In this document: positions 1-8,945 of the stretch, piece by piece
How positions within the stretch are numbered: position 1 is the stretch's first letter
How the letters are laid out: the number at the start of each line of letters is the position of its first letter
NCBI RefSeq assembly: GCF_010731295.1
Contig: NZ_AP022579.1
Coordinates: 1,488,001 to 1,552,000 of the forward strand
Length of the DNA stretch: 64,000 bases
Direction: 5' to 3'
Origin: Mycolicibacterium boenickei
GTDB taxonomy: Bacteria > Actinomycetota > Actinomycetes > Mycobacteriales > Mycobacteriaceae
Made by a program: the position numbers and the translations under genes
The notes under the pieces: generated by a model
Database searches by the model: none
The model's input: only the letters and a program-made list of their open reading frames with translations
What the model was told of the DNA's origin: nothing

Positions 1-965
1 ACCATGAACGGGATCACCGCGACGGCCCACGTGAGGACGAGCAGGGTGTGCCACGGCAGGCCGATCGGGCTGTCCGGCGACTCGGCCGAGCTCGATACCA
101 GACTCACCAGCACGTGGGCCGCGAGACCGGTGAGCGCCAGGCCCCGCGGTCGCCCGATCATTGCGAGCGTGCCCAAAATGCCGACGTTTCGCGGTGTGTC
201 GGGCGGCAGACACGCACGCTCGCGGTGCCGGGGCGACAGGGTGGCGAACACCTCGGTCGGGACCAGCAGCACGTACACCGCGAAGACGACCGTGGCGAAG
301 TCATAGAACGAGGCCAACGCCAAGATCGAGTGGAAGCCGACACCGAGCAGCACGCCCCAGAACCGCAGGCGCGGCACCGCCAGCAACACGAAAATGGCGG
401 CCTCGATCACGACCGCGACGATGGCGACGAACTGCCCGACCACCGGCCCCGGCACCGCATCGTCGAAGCCGTTGAGCCAGATGAGCTGGCCGAACAACTC
501 GCCGCCACACGAAGTTTCCGGGGTGAAGTACGCGGTGTTCAGCTTGTCGAAAACTGTGAACAGATAGACCACGAGCAACACCAGGCCGACCGGAGTGCGC
601 GCGGCTGCCAGCCAGCGTTCGACGAAGCTGTCCGGGACGTCGGGCCGGTCGCGTGCGACCAACGCCCACAGTGCGGCGGTACCGAGCGCGACGGCGACCA
701 GCAGGCTGAGCATGAGATGGTTCGACGCGGCAGGCAGGCTCAGCACGGCCACGGTGGCCCCGGCGGCCACAGCCAGGCCGGCCGCGGCCACCGAGCCGGG
801 AAAGATCAGCGCGGGCAGGCCCGCCAGCAGCGCCGGCGCCACCGCGAGGGGCTGGCTGTCGGAGTAATGGAAAACCAGCGCCATCGCGAACAGCGTTGCG
901 AACCAGCCGAGTTGCCGACGTGCGCCGGTGGGGTCATCCGTTCGGGCGTTGCTGCGCCACCGCAT
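1..965 (-). CDS. HTTM / vitamin K-dependent carboxylase-like membrane protein (3' end outside window)
   Basis: An open frame runs leftward from an ATG at 965 and leaves the window at base 1, so the C-terminus is missing. About 321 residues are visible. It starts MRWRSNARTDDPTG and contains many hydrophobic segments, including the stretches LGWFATLFAMALVF and VVGQFVAIVAVVIEAAIFVL. The central part (FDKLNTAYFTPETSCGGELF, then GVGFHSILALASFYDFATVV) resembles the HTTM domain, a polytopic domain shared with vitamin K-dependent gamma-carboxylases. In actinobacteria these proteins are mostly uncharacterised. A segment around bases 191-228 (encoding HRERACLPPDTPRN) matches an intergenic palindromic repeat at 35670-35707. 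The family call rests on recalled resemblance only; the membrane-protein character is clear. Confidence 0.6.
   Translation of the reverse strand, partial: MRWRSNARTDDPTGARRQLGWFATLFAMALVFHYSDSQPLAVAPALLAGLPALIFPGSVAAAGLAVAAGATVAVLSLPAASNHLMLSLLVAVALGTAALWALVARDRPDVPDSFVERWLAAARTPVGLVLLVVYLFTVFDKLNTAYFTPETSCGGELFGQLIWLNGFDDAVPGPVVGQFVAIVAVVIEAAIFVLLAVPRLRFWGVLLGVGFHSILALASFYDFATVVFAVYVLLVPTEVFATLSPRHRERACLPPDTPRNVGILGTLAMIGRPRGLALTGLAAHVLVSLVSSSAESPDSPIGLPWHTLLVLTWAVAVIPFM
191..228 (-). repeat. Dispersed palindromic repeat, copy 1 (inside a coding region)
   Basis: Read on the minus strand, bases 207-228 are identical over 22 nt to 35670-35691 on the plus strand (core GCGAGCGTGCGTGTCTG). Both copies then continue with an inverted partner, GTGTC-N(9)-GACAC here and GTGTC-N(8-9)-GACAC there. 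This copy is translated as part of the HTTM-like protein. Confidence 0.6.
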
Positions 966-1101
966 TGAGATGACTGTACTTGCCGGCTGCCGAGGGGCGT
1001 CGACGGCCGGCGCCGGCACCGCGTTTGCGGCGTAATCTGGGAAGTGATGGATGGGTGCGGTAGGGCTCAAACACCTTGCCGTGTAACGGAAAGGAAAAGA
1101 A

Positions 1102-1542
1102 ATGAGTACGGTCCATTCATCAATCGACCTACATCCCGACATCATGGCCCTTCGGGCGGGCTATGACCGGGTCGCAGAGTCGATGGCCGCGCAGGTCACC
1201 TTCGGCCTGACGTTGCTGACAGCGATGTACGTCGCGCTGTCACCATGGATCGTCGGCTTCGACGCCTTCAGCAGGCTCACGGTCAACGATCTGATCGTCG
1301 GAGGGGCGATCGCGTTCCTGTCAATGTGTTTCAGCTTCGCGCTGGACCGTGCGCACGGCATGACCTGGACACTGCCGATCTTCGGTGTGTGGCTGATCAT
1401 CTCGCCGTGGGTGTTTGTCAGTGGACCGACCGCAGGCATGATCTGGTCGCACGTGATCAGCGGTGCGCTCGTGATGGTGCTGGGCTTCAACGCGATGTAC
1501 TTCGGAATGCGGGTGCGCAATTCTGAAGCGCGGCACGCCTAA
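1102..1542 (+). CDS. SPW-repeat membrane protein (Rv0188-like)
   Basis: The product is 146 residues with four hydrophobic segments at about 33-52, 63-83, 90-106 and 115-135. Two S-P-W motifs stand at the ends of membrane segments (ALSPWIVGF and IISPWVFVS), which defines the SPW repeat family; its function is unknown. The ATG is preceded by a purine-rich AAAGGAAAAGAA site. Position upstream of ilvD and ricR matches Rv0188 of M. tuberculosis as I recall. The gene is monocistronic: the next gene starts 177 bp downstream and a small inverted repeat lies between. Confidence 0.8.
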   Translation: MSTVHSSIDLHPDIMALRAGYDRVAESMAAQVTFGLTLLTAMYVALSPWIVGFDAFSRLTVNDLIVGGAIAFLSMCFSFALDRAHGMTWTLPIFGVWLIISPWVFVSGPTAGMIWSHVISGALVMVLGFNAMYFGMRVRNSEARHA

Positions 1543-1566
1543 CCGGCAGTAGGCGAAGCCGACGGA

Positions 1567-1585
1567 CCAGCCGGACTCCGGCTGG
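1567..1585 (+). terminator. Inverted repeat after the SPW gene
   Basis: CCAGCCGGA-C-TCCGGCTGG is a perfect 9-bp inverted repeat with a single central base, 24 bp after the SPW stop codon. There is no T-tract, so it could be a mycobacterial-type hairpin terminator or a protein site. Confidence 0.4.
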
Positions 1586-1719
1586 AGGGGAAATCTGCGT
1601 GCCGGGACCGGCCCGCGAATCGGATGATGCGTCAATTTGCTCCCCGGGTCGGGTTTTGCGCCATATTCTGGGCAATCGCAGGACTTCGATGACGGCGATG
1701 GCGGGTACGAACTGCTGAG

Positions 1720-4326
1720 ATGAAGCTGGCGGGGCGGGAAGAAGAACTGGCGGCGATCCGTCGCTCCCTTGGTGGGCCGGGAACCCATCACGGTGTGGTG
1801 ATCGTCGGCAGTGCCGGCGTCGGCAAGACCCGGTTGGCGCGGGAGGCCCTCAGCCACGCCGCGGCGTCCGGACATCGGACCAATTGGTTCGTCGGCACCG
1901 AATCCGCTCGCGCCATCCCGCTGGGGGCGTTCACCGGATCGATCAGTCAGAGCATGTGCGATCCGTTGCCGGACGTGCGGCGCGTGATCGATTCCTTCGT
2001 GGCCCAGCAGCGCATGGGCAAGGTCGTCATCGGCGTCGACGACGCCCACCTACTCGATCCACTGTCCGCGCACGTCGTCCACCAACTGGCACAGACGCAG
2101 GGGGTGCGCCTCGTCGTCACCGCGCGGTCCGGCGGCCCGGAACCCGACGCGGTGACCGCCCTGTGGAAGGACAGCCTGCTCGACCGGATCGACCTCGAAC
2201 CGCTGTCCGCCACAGCGGCCGCGACGCTGATCGAATCCGCGGTCGGCGGACCGGTCGACAGCCGCAGCACGCGCCGCTTCTGGAAACTCACCGGAGGCAA
2301 CGCGCTGTACCTGCTGCAGCTGGTGAAGGACCAGGTCGCCGCCGGGCGGATGCACAAATCCGCGGGGGTATGGATGTGGGACGGCGATGTGGCCGTGTCC
2401 CAGAGCATCTCTGACATGGTGGGGCGTCGCCTCGGCGAACTCGAGCCCGGTATGGCGCTGGTACTCGACACGCTTTCGCAGTGCGAACCGCTGAGTGTCG
2501 ACATCCTCGTCGACCTGGTCGACCCCGCTGACCTGGAGGCCGCGGAGCAGATGCATCTGGTCAGGGTCGAACGTGCCGGGCGTGGCCTCGTGGCGACCCT
2601 GGCGCATCCGCTGTACGGCGAATTACGCAGGGCCACAGCCGGTGAGATGCACCTGTCGAAAATCCGCGGGAAGCTCGCGCGCCGACTGGCGGCGGAGCCC
2701 GACAGCGACATGCGCGCGACGGTGCGCCGGGCACTGCTGGCGCTGCAGTCCGACCTGCCACCTGATCCGGAGCTGTATCTGACCGCGGCTCGGTGCGCCG
2801 CCGTCCTCCTCGACCCCGATGCCGCGAACCGATTCGCCGCTGCCGCAGGTGAATGCGGCGCTCCCGAGGCGGCACCGATGCGGGCCATGACGTTGGTCCT
2901 GTTGAGCCGGGGTGACGAAGCCGAGACGGTCCTGCGGGCCATCAGCGCCGACGGTGCGCCGGACAGCCACCATTGGGCGACGATCCGGGCGGCCAACCTG
3001 GCCTGGATGCTCAGCCGGCCGCGCGACGCCCGCGTGATCTTGGAAAAGCTCTCCGAGGCAGCAGAATCCGATGCGCAGCGGATGGAGCGACTGGCCATTC
3101 AGGCCTGTGTCGATGCGGTGCTCGGGCACTGCGCGAGTGCCGAGGAAAATGCCAGGACCGCTCTGGATTCGGGCGGGCTGCCCGATTTTCACGCCATGAT
3201 GGCCTCGATCGCGTTGATGATGGCCTTCGGTGCGCTGGGGCACGTCGACGACATCGGCTCTGTCGCCGAGCAGGCCATCGAACGGGCCAACACCTCATTC
3301 GAATCCTCGCCGATGCGTTTCTGGTTCGGGGCGGTCCACGGCCGCGCCTGCCGCCTGACCGGGCGTATCGACGAAATCACGGCCATGGCCGTCCGGCTCG
3401 ACGAGTCGGCGCGTGACGTCCCAGGCCTGGTCTATGCCAATCTCGCCAACCTGCTCGGCCATGCCGAACTGGCAAGCGCCGACCTGCCCGCCGCCGTCAA
3501 ACACCTGCATGAGGCGTACGCCGGTGCCGAAACGCATGAGATAACAACCGGTTTGCGTATCGCCAGTTGTTTCGCCCTGGCCGAGGCGTATGCCAAACTC
3601 GGCCAAGCCGCCGCGGCAACCGACGCTCTGGCCGGAGTCGGCCAGATGATGCCCGACGATTACGTGTTCGCCCGCACCGCGATGTCGGTGGCCACCGCGT
3701 GGACGCTGGCCGCCGGTGGCGCGCTGACCGACGCCGTCGACGTGGTACGCGAAGCAGGCCGCGACGCGGCGAGATACGAACAGCCGACGCATGAACTGTT
3801 GTGTCTGCAGACCGCCGCGCAGTGGGGCGACACGTCCGGTGCCGCGCGGGCACGGGAGCTTGCCGACACCTTGAAGCTGCCGGTGGCCGAGACGGTGGCC
3901 CGCCACATCGAGGCCTTGGCGGCCGACGACGGCGCGGAATTACTCGCTGCAGCAGGGGAATACCGAGCTCTCGGAGACCGGGCCACCGCCACCGATGCCA
4001 CCGCGCAGGCCGCGGTCGCGTTCGGCCGTCACGGGCAGGGCAAGCGCAGTGCGTATGCGGCGGCGCTGGCGCAGGAGAGCGCCGACGAATGCGGCGGGCT
4101 GTGCACCCCGGCGCTGCGCAACCCGGCCGGTCAGCCGCTGACCGGAAGGCAGCGTGAGATCGTCGAACTCGTCGTCGCGGGGCTGTCCAACAAACAGATC
4201 GCCGAGCGGCTGGTGATGTCGGTGCGCAGCGTCGAAGGGCACCTCTATCGGGCCTGTCAGCGGGTCGGCGCGAGCTCACGTGAGCAGCTCGCCGCCATCA
4301 TCCGTCGCGGTCCGAAGGGGCAGTGA
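1720..4326 (+). CDS. LuxR-family regulator with N-terminal AAA ATPase domain
   Basis: This 868-residue protein starts MKLAGREEELAAI. Walker A is GSAGVGKT at residues 30-37, and a Walker B-like strand (VVIGVDDAHLLD) lies near residue 100. A long helical middle region suits a TPR-like sensor scaffold. The last 60 residues are a LuxR-type helix-turn-helix (LTGRQREIVELVVAGLSNKQ onward, ending near REQLAAIIRRG). This is the layout of large ATP-binding LuxR (LAL, MalT-like) regulators, in which signal and nucleotide binding control DNA binding. The ligand and targets cannot be read from sequence. The 3' end overlaps the convergent ankyrin gene by 29 bp. Confidence 0.9.
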   Translation: MKLAGREEELAAIRRSLGGPGTHHGVVIVGSAGVGKTRLAREALSHAAASGHRTNWFVGTESARAIPLGAFTGSISQSMCDPLPDVRRVIDSFVAQQRMGKVVIGVDDAHLLDPLSAHVVHQLAQTQGVRLVVTARSGGPEPDAVTALWKDSLLDRIDLEPLSATAAATLIESAVGGPVDSRSTRRFWKLTGGNALYLLQLVKDQVAAGRMHKSAGVWMWDGDVAVSQSISDMVGRRLGELEPGMALVLDTLSQCEPLSVDILVDLVDPADLEAAEQMHLVRVERAGRGLVATLAHPLYGELRRATAGEMHLSKIRGKLARRLAAEPDSDMRATVRRALLALQSDLPPDPELYLTAARCAAVLLDPDAANRFAAAAGECGAPEAAPMRAMTLVLLSRGDEAETVLRAISADGAPDSHHWATIRAANLAWMLSRPRDARVILEKLSEAAESDAQRMERLAIQACVDAVLGHCASAEENARTALDSGGLPDFHAMMASIALMMAFGALGHVDDIGSVAEQAIERANTSFESSPMRFWFGAVHGRACRLTGRIDEITAMAVRLDESARDVPGLVYANLANLLGHAELASADLPAAVKHLHEAYAGAETHEITTGLRIASCFALAEAYAKLGQAAAATDALAGVGQMMPDDYVFARTAMSVATAWTLAAGGALTDAVDVVREAGRDAARYEQPTHELLCLQTAAQWGDTSGAARARELADTLKLPVAETVARHIEALAADDGAELLAAAGEYRALGDRATATDATAQAAVAFGRHGQGKRSAYAAALAQESADECGGLCTPALRNPAGQPLTGRQREIVELVVAGLSNKQIAERLVMSVRSVEGHLYRACQRVGASSREQLAAIIRRGPKGQ

Positions 4327-5464
4327 CGGCGCCTCGGAGCACGTCGGCAGCCTCGGTCTGGTAGGCATGCTCGGCCCACTCCAGCGGGGTGGAGCCGAAT
4401 CTGCGGTCCGCGATGGTCACGTCTGCCCCGGCGTCGAGCAGGCGCCGGATCAGCTCGAGGTCCCCGGCCCAGGCGGCCTGGTGCAGCGCCGTCGCACCTT
4501 CGTCGTCGAGCGCATTGGGGTCGTCGGGGAATGCCGGAGCGGCCACTTCTACTCCGGTGACGTCGATTCCGTGCCGGGCGAGCAGATCGAGCCGGTCGGT
4601 GAACCCATGCTCGGCCGCCCAGCCGACCTGGCGGCGCCACATTTCGTCCCGGGATTCCATGGCCTCGCCGAGCCGCAGCTCCCACGGGCTCGGGCCGGCA
4701 CTGGTCAGTCCGTGCGCGAACAGCAGTTCCAGGTGCGAGTCGTCGGCGCGGAACATCCGGTTGTACAGCGTCTGCTGGTCGACCGGATGGGCACCCCTGG
4801 TCAACAGCAACGTGGCCAGTTCCGGTGCGAGCGGATGGCGGGGCTGACGCCGCGGCCCTTGTTCACCCTCGCCGAACACCCCGGTCAGCACCGTGAACGG
4901 GGTGGACAGCCCGCACCAGAGATACCCGGCGTTCGGGTCGGCGCCGGCATCGAGCAGGATCGTGGCGGCCGCGAGCGCGTCGTCGCCGTTGTGGTCCAAC
5001 GGAACTCGCGAATAGCTCAGATACATCAGCGGAACCCAGCCGAACGGGCCACCGCCCTGGTTGGCCAACGCGGGCCGATGCCTCAGGTGCCGGGCCAGTG
5101 CTGCGGGGTCTGCGGCCGATGCGGCGGCCCAGATGTGTTCGTCGGCCAGATCGGGTTCGGCGGCGAGCAGCTCCGCGGCGGCACCCCAGCGGGGTGGGGC
5201 ATCGGTTTCGTTGTAGCGCAACGAAGCCCACGAGCAGAACCGGTCCGCGGAGGGAAGGGCCTCCTCGTCGAGCGCACCGGGGTCAACGCTGAGTTCGGCC
5301 GCGTCCCGCAGGTAGCGCACCAGCCCGGACCAGCTGCTGAAACCGTAGTCGCGGGCAACGGCGAACTCGGCCTCGTCCAGCGGTACACGCTTCTCGCGCT
5401 GCCACGTGCCGACTTCGACCCGCAGGTGGTCGATCGAGGGGTTGCTCGGTAGACGGCTGGCCAT
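4298..5464 (-). CDS. Ankyrin-repeat protein
   Basis: The protein has 388 residues and no signal peptide or membrane segment. Ankyrin-type units are visible: a central ATILLDAGADPNAGY and a C-terminal pair (DDEGATALHQAAWAGDLELI then RRLLDAGADVTIADRRFGSTPLEWA). Ankyrin repeats mediate protein contacts; the partner is unknown. The gene lies directly downstream of ilvD on the same strand but is separated from it by a strong hairpin at 5488-5526, so it is probably transcribed separately or only by read-through. Confidence 0.85.
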   Translation of the reverse strand: MASRLPSNPSIDHLRVEVGTWQREKRVPLDEAEFAVARDYGFSSWSGLVRYLRDAAELSVDPGALDEEALPSADRFCSWASLRYNETDAPPRWGAAAELLAAEPDLADEHIWAAASAADPAALARHLRHRPALANQGGGPFGWVPLMYLSYSRVPLDHNGDDALAAATILLDAGADPNAGYLWCGLSTPFTVLTGVFGEGEQGPRRQPRHPLAPELATLLLTRGAHPVDQQTLYNRMFRADDSHLELLFAHGLTSAGPSPWELRLGEAMESRDEMWRRQVGWAAEHGFTDRLDLLARHGIDVTGVEVAAPAFPDDPNALDDEGATALHQAAWAGDLELIRRLLDAGADVTIADRRFGSTPLEWAEHAYQTEAADVLRGAVTAPSDRDG

Positions 5465-5487
5465 GACCCTTGCTTACTCGGTGATAT

Positions 5488-5526
5488 GTGCACGATTTTC
5501 CGCGGTCGGCGCGGAAAGTCGTGCAC
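5488..5526 (-). terminator. Long hairpin downstream of ilvD
   Basis: Left arm GTGCACGATTTTCCGCG (5488-5504) and right arm CGCGGAAAGTCGTGCAC (5510-5526) pair over 17 bp with one mismatch around a 5-nt loop. It begins 10 bases after the ilvD stop in the direction of ilvD transcription. It probably terminates ilvD; its length and regularity also suit a dispersed intergenic repeat. Confidence 0.7.
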
Positions 5527-5535
5527 GAATCCCGG

Positions 5536-7269
5536 CTAGTTGCAGACAGCGCCGACGGCGGCGGACTGGACCAGCTTGGTGTATTTGGCCAGCACGCCGG
5601 TCTTGTAGCGCGGCGGCAGCGGCTCGAACCCGACCTTGCGGGCCTCGAACTCGGCCTCGTCGACCAGCACGTCGAGCGTCCCGTTCGCCACGTCCAGGCG
5701 GATCCGGTCACCGTCCTTGACGAAGGCGATGGGCCCGCCGTCAACGGCCTCCGGAGCGATATGCCCGACGCACAGGCCCGTCGTACCGCCGGAGAACCGG
5801 CCGTCCGTCATCAGCAGCACGTCCTTGCCCAGCCCGGCGCCCTTGATGGCGCCGGTGATGGCCAGCATCTCGCGCATGCCCGGGCCGCCCTTGGGGCCCT
5901 CGTAGCGGATCACCACGACGTCGCCGTGGGTGATGGTGCCGTCCTCCAGCGCGTCCAAAGCCGCCCGCTCGCGCTCGAAAACCCTTGCGGTGCCCTCGAA
6001 CACGTCGGACTCGAAGCCCGCGGACTTCACCACGGCGCCCTCGGGGGCCAGTGACCCGTGCAGGATCGTGATGCCGCCGGTCGGGTGGATCGGGTTGTTC
6101 ATCGCCCGCAGCACCTTGCCGTCGGGGTCCGGGGGAGCGATGTGGGCGAGGTTCTCGGCCATGGTCTTGCCGGTGACCGTCAGGCAGTCGCCGTGCAGCA
6201 GGCCGGCATCGAGCAGCGCGCGCATGACGACCGGCACGCCGCCGATCTCGTCGACGTCCTTCATCACGTGGCGGCCAAACGGTTTCACGTCGGCCAGGTG
6301 GGGCACCTTGTTACCGATGCGGGTGAAGTCGGCCAGCGTCAGCTCGACCTCGGCCTCCTTGGCGATGGCCAGCAGGTGCAGCACGGCGTTGGTGGACCCG
6401 CCGAACGCCATGACCACGGCGATGGCGTTCTCGAAGGCCTTCTTGGTGAGGATGTCGCGCGCGGTGATGCCGCGGCGCAGCATCTCGACGACCGCCTCGC
6501 CCGAGCGACGGGCGAACTCGCCGCGGCGCTTGTCCACGGCGACCGGAGATGCGCTGCCCGGCAACGACATACCGAGTGCCTCGGCAGCCGACGCCATGGT
6601 GTTGGCGGTGTACATGCCGCCGCACGCGCCCTCGCCCGGACAGATCGCCCGTTCGATGATGTCGACGTCCTCGCGCGACATCAACCCGCGCACGCACGCG
6701 CCGACGGCCTCGAAGGCGTCGATGATCGTGACTTCCTTCTCGGTGCCGTCGGTGAGCTTGGCGACGCCGGGCATGATCGAGCCGTTGTAGAAGAACACCG
6801 AGGCCAGGTCCAGGCGGGCTGCCGCCATGAGCATGCCGGGGATCGACTTGTCACAGCCGGCCAGCAGCACCGAGCCGTCGAGGCGCTCGGCCTGCATCAC
6901 GGTCTCGACGCTGTCGGCGATCACCTCGCGGGAAACCAGGGAGAAGTGCATTCCCTCGTGGCCCATCGAGATGCCGTCGGACACCGAGATGGTGCCGAAC
7001 TCCAACGGGTAGCCCCCGGCTTCGTGCACGCCGTCCTTGACGTCCTGGGCGAGCCGCTGCAGCGACATGTTGCACGGCGTGATCTCGTTCCAAGAAGACC
7101 CGACGCCGATCTGAGGCTTGACCCAGTCGTCGTCCCCCATGCCTACCGCGCGGAGCATTCCGCGGGCAGCGGCCTTCTCCAGGCCGTCGGTGACGTCGCG
7201 GCTGCGGGGCTTGATATCGGGCGATGAGCCGCTTGCGCGAAGAGAATTGTCAGGGGTCTCGGAAGACAT
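5536..7269 (-). CDS. ilvD: Dihydroxy-acid dehydratase IlvD
   Basis: IlvD dehydrates 2,3-dihydroxy acids to 2-keto acids, the penultimate common step in valine and isoleucine synthesis; it is also needed for pantothenate. The 577-residue length is normal for the IlvD/Edd family. Likely Fe-S cysteines are C66 ([10 protein letters not shown]), C139 ([12 protein letters not shown]) and C210 or C216 ([16 protein letters not shown]). The C-terminal half carries the family motif [16 protein letters not shown]. The order ilvD (minus) followed by ricR (plus) matches Rv0189c-Rv0190. A near-match to the RicR operator lies 47 bp upstream of the start codon, suggesting copper-linked control of this copper-sensitive class of enzyme (inference). 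Confidence 0.97.
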   Translation of the reverse strand: MSSETPDNSLRASGSSPDIKPRSRDVTDGLEKAAARGMLRAVGMGDDDWVKPQIGVGSSWNEITPCNMSLQRLAQDVKDGVHEAGGYPLEFGTISVSDGISMGHEGMHFSLVSREVIADSVETVMQAERLDGSVLLAGCDKSIPGMLMAAARLDLASVFFYNGSIMPGVAKLTDGTEKEVTIIDAFEAVGACVRGLMSREDVDIIERAICPGEGACGGMYTANTMASAAEALGMSLPGSASPVAVDKRRGEFARRSGEAVVEMLRRGITARDILTKKAFENAIAVVMAFGGSTNAVLHLLAIAKEAEVELTLADFTRIGNKVPHLADVKPFGRHVMKDVDEIGGVPVVMRALLDAGLLHGDCLTVTGKTMAENLAHIAPPDPDGKVLRAMNNPIHPTGGITILHGSLAPEGAVVKSAGFESDVFEGTARVFERERAALDALEDGTITHGDVVVIRYEGPKGGPGMREMLAITGAIKGAGLGKDVLLMTDGRFSGGTTGLCVGHIAPEAVDGGPIAFVKDGDRIRLDVANGTLDVLVDEAEFEARKVGFEPLPPRYKTGVLAKYTKLVQSAAVGAVCN

Positions 7270-7313
7270 GCAGGTAAGTATGCCTCCCGGTTAGTTAGCC
7301 GCCCAAATTCTTT

Positions 7314-7790
7314 CTATACCTGTAGGGGGTATCGGTCAGCCGGTCCACTCCGTGGCCTTGACGGTGAGATCGAGCCCATCAGGAATCCCACGACGGTGCA
7401 CACGATCGACAGTGCAGGCCAGACCCACAGCCAGCGGCGCGTGAAGAACACCATGACGATGCTCCCCGCGAGTCCGGCGGCCAGCCCGCCGCCGATCCAG
7501 CCGAAGATCGTGGGATAGACCTGATCGTCATACGGGGTGGGGCCGCAGGTCGCGTGGCAGGTGTCGGTGGACATCGCGAAGAACAGCGACAACCACGCGG
7601 CAGCAGCGGCGCCGAGCACGGCCACGATCCACAGCGCAATCGTGACGATGATGCTGACGACGGTGACGGCGGTACCGAGCCCGGAACGGCCACCCGGCTC
7701 CACGGGCAGAGGCTGCGGTGGAACCGGCCAGGCGGGTGGCGGATAGGCCGGCGACTCGCCGTAAGGGCCAGGCCAGGGAGGCTGTGACAT
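7314..7790 (-). CDS. Proline-rich small membrane protein
   Basis: The protein is 158 residues with a proline-rich cytoplasmic start (MSQPPWPGPYGESPAYPPP) and three or four hydrophobic segments (about 38-72, 92-112, 117-136). Two cysteines stand in an outside loop (DTCHATCGP). It is not a family I can name; such proline-rich tetraspan-like proteins are common in actinobacteria. Its last codons and stop overlap the RicR-like box that precedes ilvD, and ilvD starts 44 bp downstream on the same strand. Confidence 0.7.
   Translation of the reverse strand: MSQPPWPGPYGESPAYPPPAWPVPPQPLPVEPGGRSGLGTAVTVVSIIVTIALWIVAVLGAAAAAWLSLFFAMSTDTCHATCGPTPYDDQVYPTIFGWIGGGLAAGLAGSIVMVFFTRRWLWVWPALSIVCTVVGFLMGSISPSRPRSGPADRYPLQV
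7317..7331 (-). promoter_or_regulatory. RicR/CsoR-like box upstream of ilvD
   Basis: TACCTGTAGGGGGTA matches the mycobacterial RicR consensus TACCC-N5-GGGTA at 9 of 10 fixed positions. It ends 47 bp before the ilvD start codon and overlaps the 3' end of the preceding gene. The match is visible in sequence; regulation is inferred. Confidence 0.45.
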
Positions 7791-7857
7791 CGCGTCGAGC
7801 GTATCGGCCGCCGGGGTGGGCCGTTGGCACTATTTCGCCCGGCCAAATCGGCATGCA

Positions 7858-7882
7858 TACCCCGGTGGGGTACCCGTATACT
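7858..7882 (+). promoter_or_regulatory. RicR operator and -10 element of ricR
   Basis: TACCCCGGTGGGGTA (7858-7872) is an exact TACCC-N5-GGGTA palindrome. It is followed by TATACT at 7877-7882, a good -10 hexamer, and the ATG starts 7 nt later. The message is therefore probably leaderless and the gene autorepressed. Confidence 0.8.
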
Positions 7883-7888
7883 GGGGTC

Positions 7889-8194
7889 ATGGACGCGGCT
7901 GACAACTCGGGTGCACACGGCTACTCGGCGCAGAAGGACAACTACGCCAAACGGCTGCGCCGGATCGAAGGCCAGGTCCGGGGCATCGCCAAGATGATCG
8001 AAGAGGACAAGTACTGCATCGACGTCCTCACCCAGATCAGCGCCGTCAACAGTGCGCTGCAGTCGGTGGCGCTCGGTCTGCTCGACGAGCACCTCGGACA
8101 TTGCGTGACCCAGGCTGTCTCCGAAGGCGGGGATCAGGCCGAGGCCAAGCTGGCCGAGGCGTCGGCCGCCATCGCCCGCCTGGTCCGCTCCTAG
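7889..8194 (+). CDS. ricR: Copper-sensing repressor RicR (CsoR family)
   Basis: This 101-residue all-helical repressor has the CsoR Cu(I) triad at C43 (YCIDVL), H68 and C72 (LDEHLGHCV), with the spacing expected for the family (Cys-24-His-3-Cys). CsoR proteins leave DNA when they bind Cu(I). The N-terminus [19 protein letters not shown] and the ilvD neighbour fit RicR (Rv0190), which controls metallothionein and other copper-protection genes. The ATG at 7889 is chosen because the family similarity starts here and a -10 box stands 7 nt upstream; a longer upstream open frame would cross the operator. Its stop overlaps the convergent thiamine-binding-like gene by 4 bp. Confidence 0.93.
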   Translation: MDAADNSGAHGYSAQKDNYAKRLRRIEGQVRGIAKMIEEDKYCIDVLTQISAVNSALQSVALGLLDEHLGHCVTQAVSEGGDQAEAKLAEASAAIARLVRS

Positions 8195-8490
8195 TCGGCC
8201 AGGGCCTGCTCGATCCGCTCGACCTTCGCGGTGAGCTGCCCGGTGTAGCCGGGACGAATGTCGGCCTTCAACACCAGGCTGACTCGCGGCGAAACCGCGG
8301 CTACCGCGTCAACGGCCTGCTTCACCACGGCCATGACCTCATCCCATTCACCCTCGATGTTGGTGAACATGGCATTGGTCTCGTTGGGCAGGCCAGAGGC
8401 CCGCACCACCCGCACCGCTTCGGCCACCGCGGCGCTGACACTTCCGGTTTCATCCCCGCCCGTCGGGCTGATGCTGAACGCGACAATCAC
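8191..8490 (-). CDS. MTH1187-family thiamine-binding-like protein
   Basis: A 99-residue single-domain protein ([20 protein letters not shown] onward). The pattern of a first strand with SISP, a middle [15 protein letters not shown] and a late [11 protein letters not shown] strand fits the MTH1187/YkoF-type ferredoxin-like fold, which can bind thiamine or related small molecules. Its role in mycobacteria is unknown. It is convergent with ricR and shares its strand with the following flavin-type enzyme, 25 bp upstream. Confidence 0.75.
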   Translation of the reverse strand: MIVAFSISPTGGDETGSVSAAVAEAVRVVRASGLPNETNAMFTNIEGEWDEVMAVVKQAVDAVAAVSPRVSLVLKADIRPGYTGQLTAKVERIEQALAD

Positions 8491-8515
8491 GGAATCGATT
8501 GTGCGCTCTGATCGG

Positions 8516-8905
8516 TCAGTGCTTGCTGAACACCGTCGGGCGCACCTGAAGGATCACGCGGTCGGGGGCGTCCGCCGGCACCTCGTTGAGCGACCCGCTG
8601 TAGCGGTCGTTGAGTGACAGGAAGAACGCCGCGGTGGGGTCCGGCACGATCTCGTCGACCACGCCGCGGACCTCCAGGTAGCGGTACGGGTTGTCCGGAT
8701 CGTGGATGGACATCGCCACCTCGGGATGCGCCGTGATGTTGCGGTACTTCTGGCGCTTGGTGGTGTGGGTGAAGCGCAGGTGCGTGCCATCCCATTCGAA
8801 CCACATCGGATTCACCTGCACCGACCCGTCGGGCCTGGTGGTGGCCAGATGGCCGAACAGCGGCCTCGTCAACAGATCCTCGTAGCCATCAGGCACTGCA
8901 ACCAT
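8516..8905 (-). CDS. PPOX-class, F420-dependent oxidoreductase-like protein
   Basis: The product is 129 residues starting [20 protein letters not shown]. The split-barrel signature is visible as [20 protein letters not shown], then [20 protein letters not shown] and [12 protein letters not shown]. Mycobacteria have many such small enzymes that use F420 or flavin to reduce diverse substrates; the substrate here is unknown. The start at 8905 is preferred over an upstream ATG at 9037 because a GAGAGGA ribosome-binding site lies just before it and the upstream extension looks non-coding and overlaps the divergent MFS gene. Confidence 0.85.
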   Translation of the reverse strand: MVAVPDGYEDLLTRPLFGHLATTRPDGSVQVNPMWFEWDGTHLRFTHTTKRQKYRNITAHPEVAMSIHDPDNPYRYLEVRGVVDEIVPDPTAAFFLSLNDRYSGSLNEVPADAPDRVILQVRPTVFSKH

Positions 8906-8945
8906 TGCGCATCCTCTCGGTTCGGCAACCACGCACGGCAACGTT

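Noticed and set aside
48..968. 306-codon plus-strand open frame at the window start
   Set aside because: It is rich in Arg, Gln and His as expected for antisense sequence; the minus-strand frame encodes a convincing membrane protein.
6058..7227. 389-codon open frame opposite ilvD
   Set aside because: Antisense shadow of ilvD without recognisable domains.
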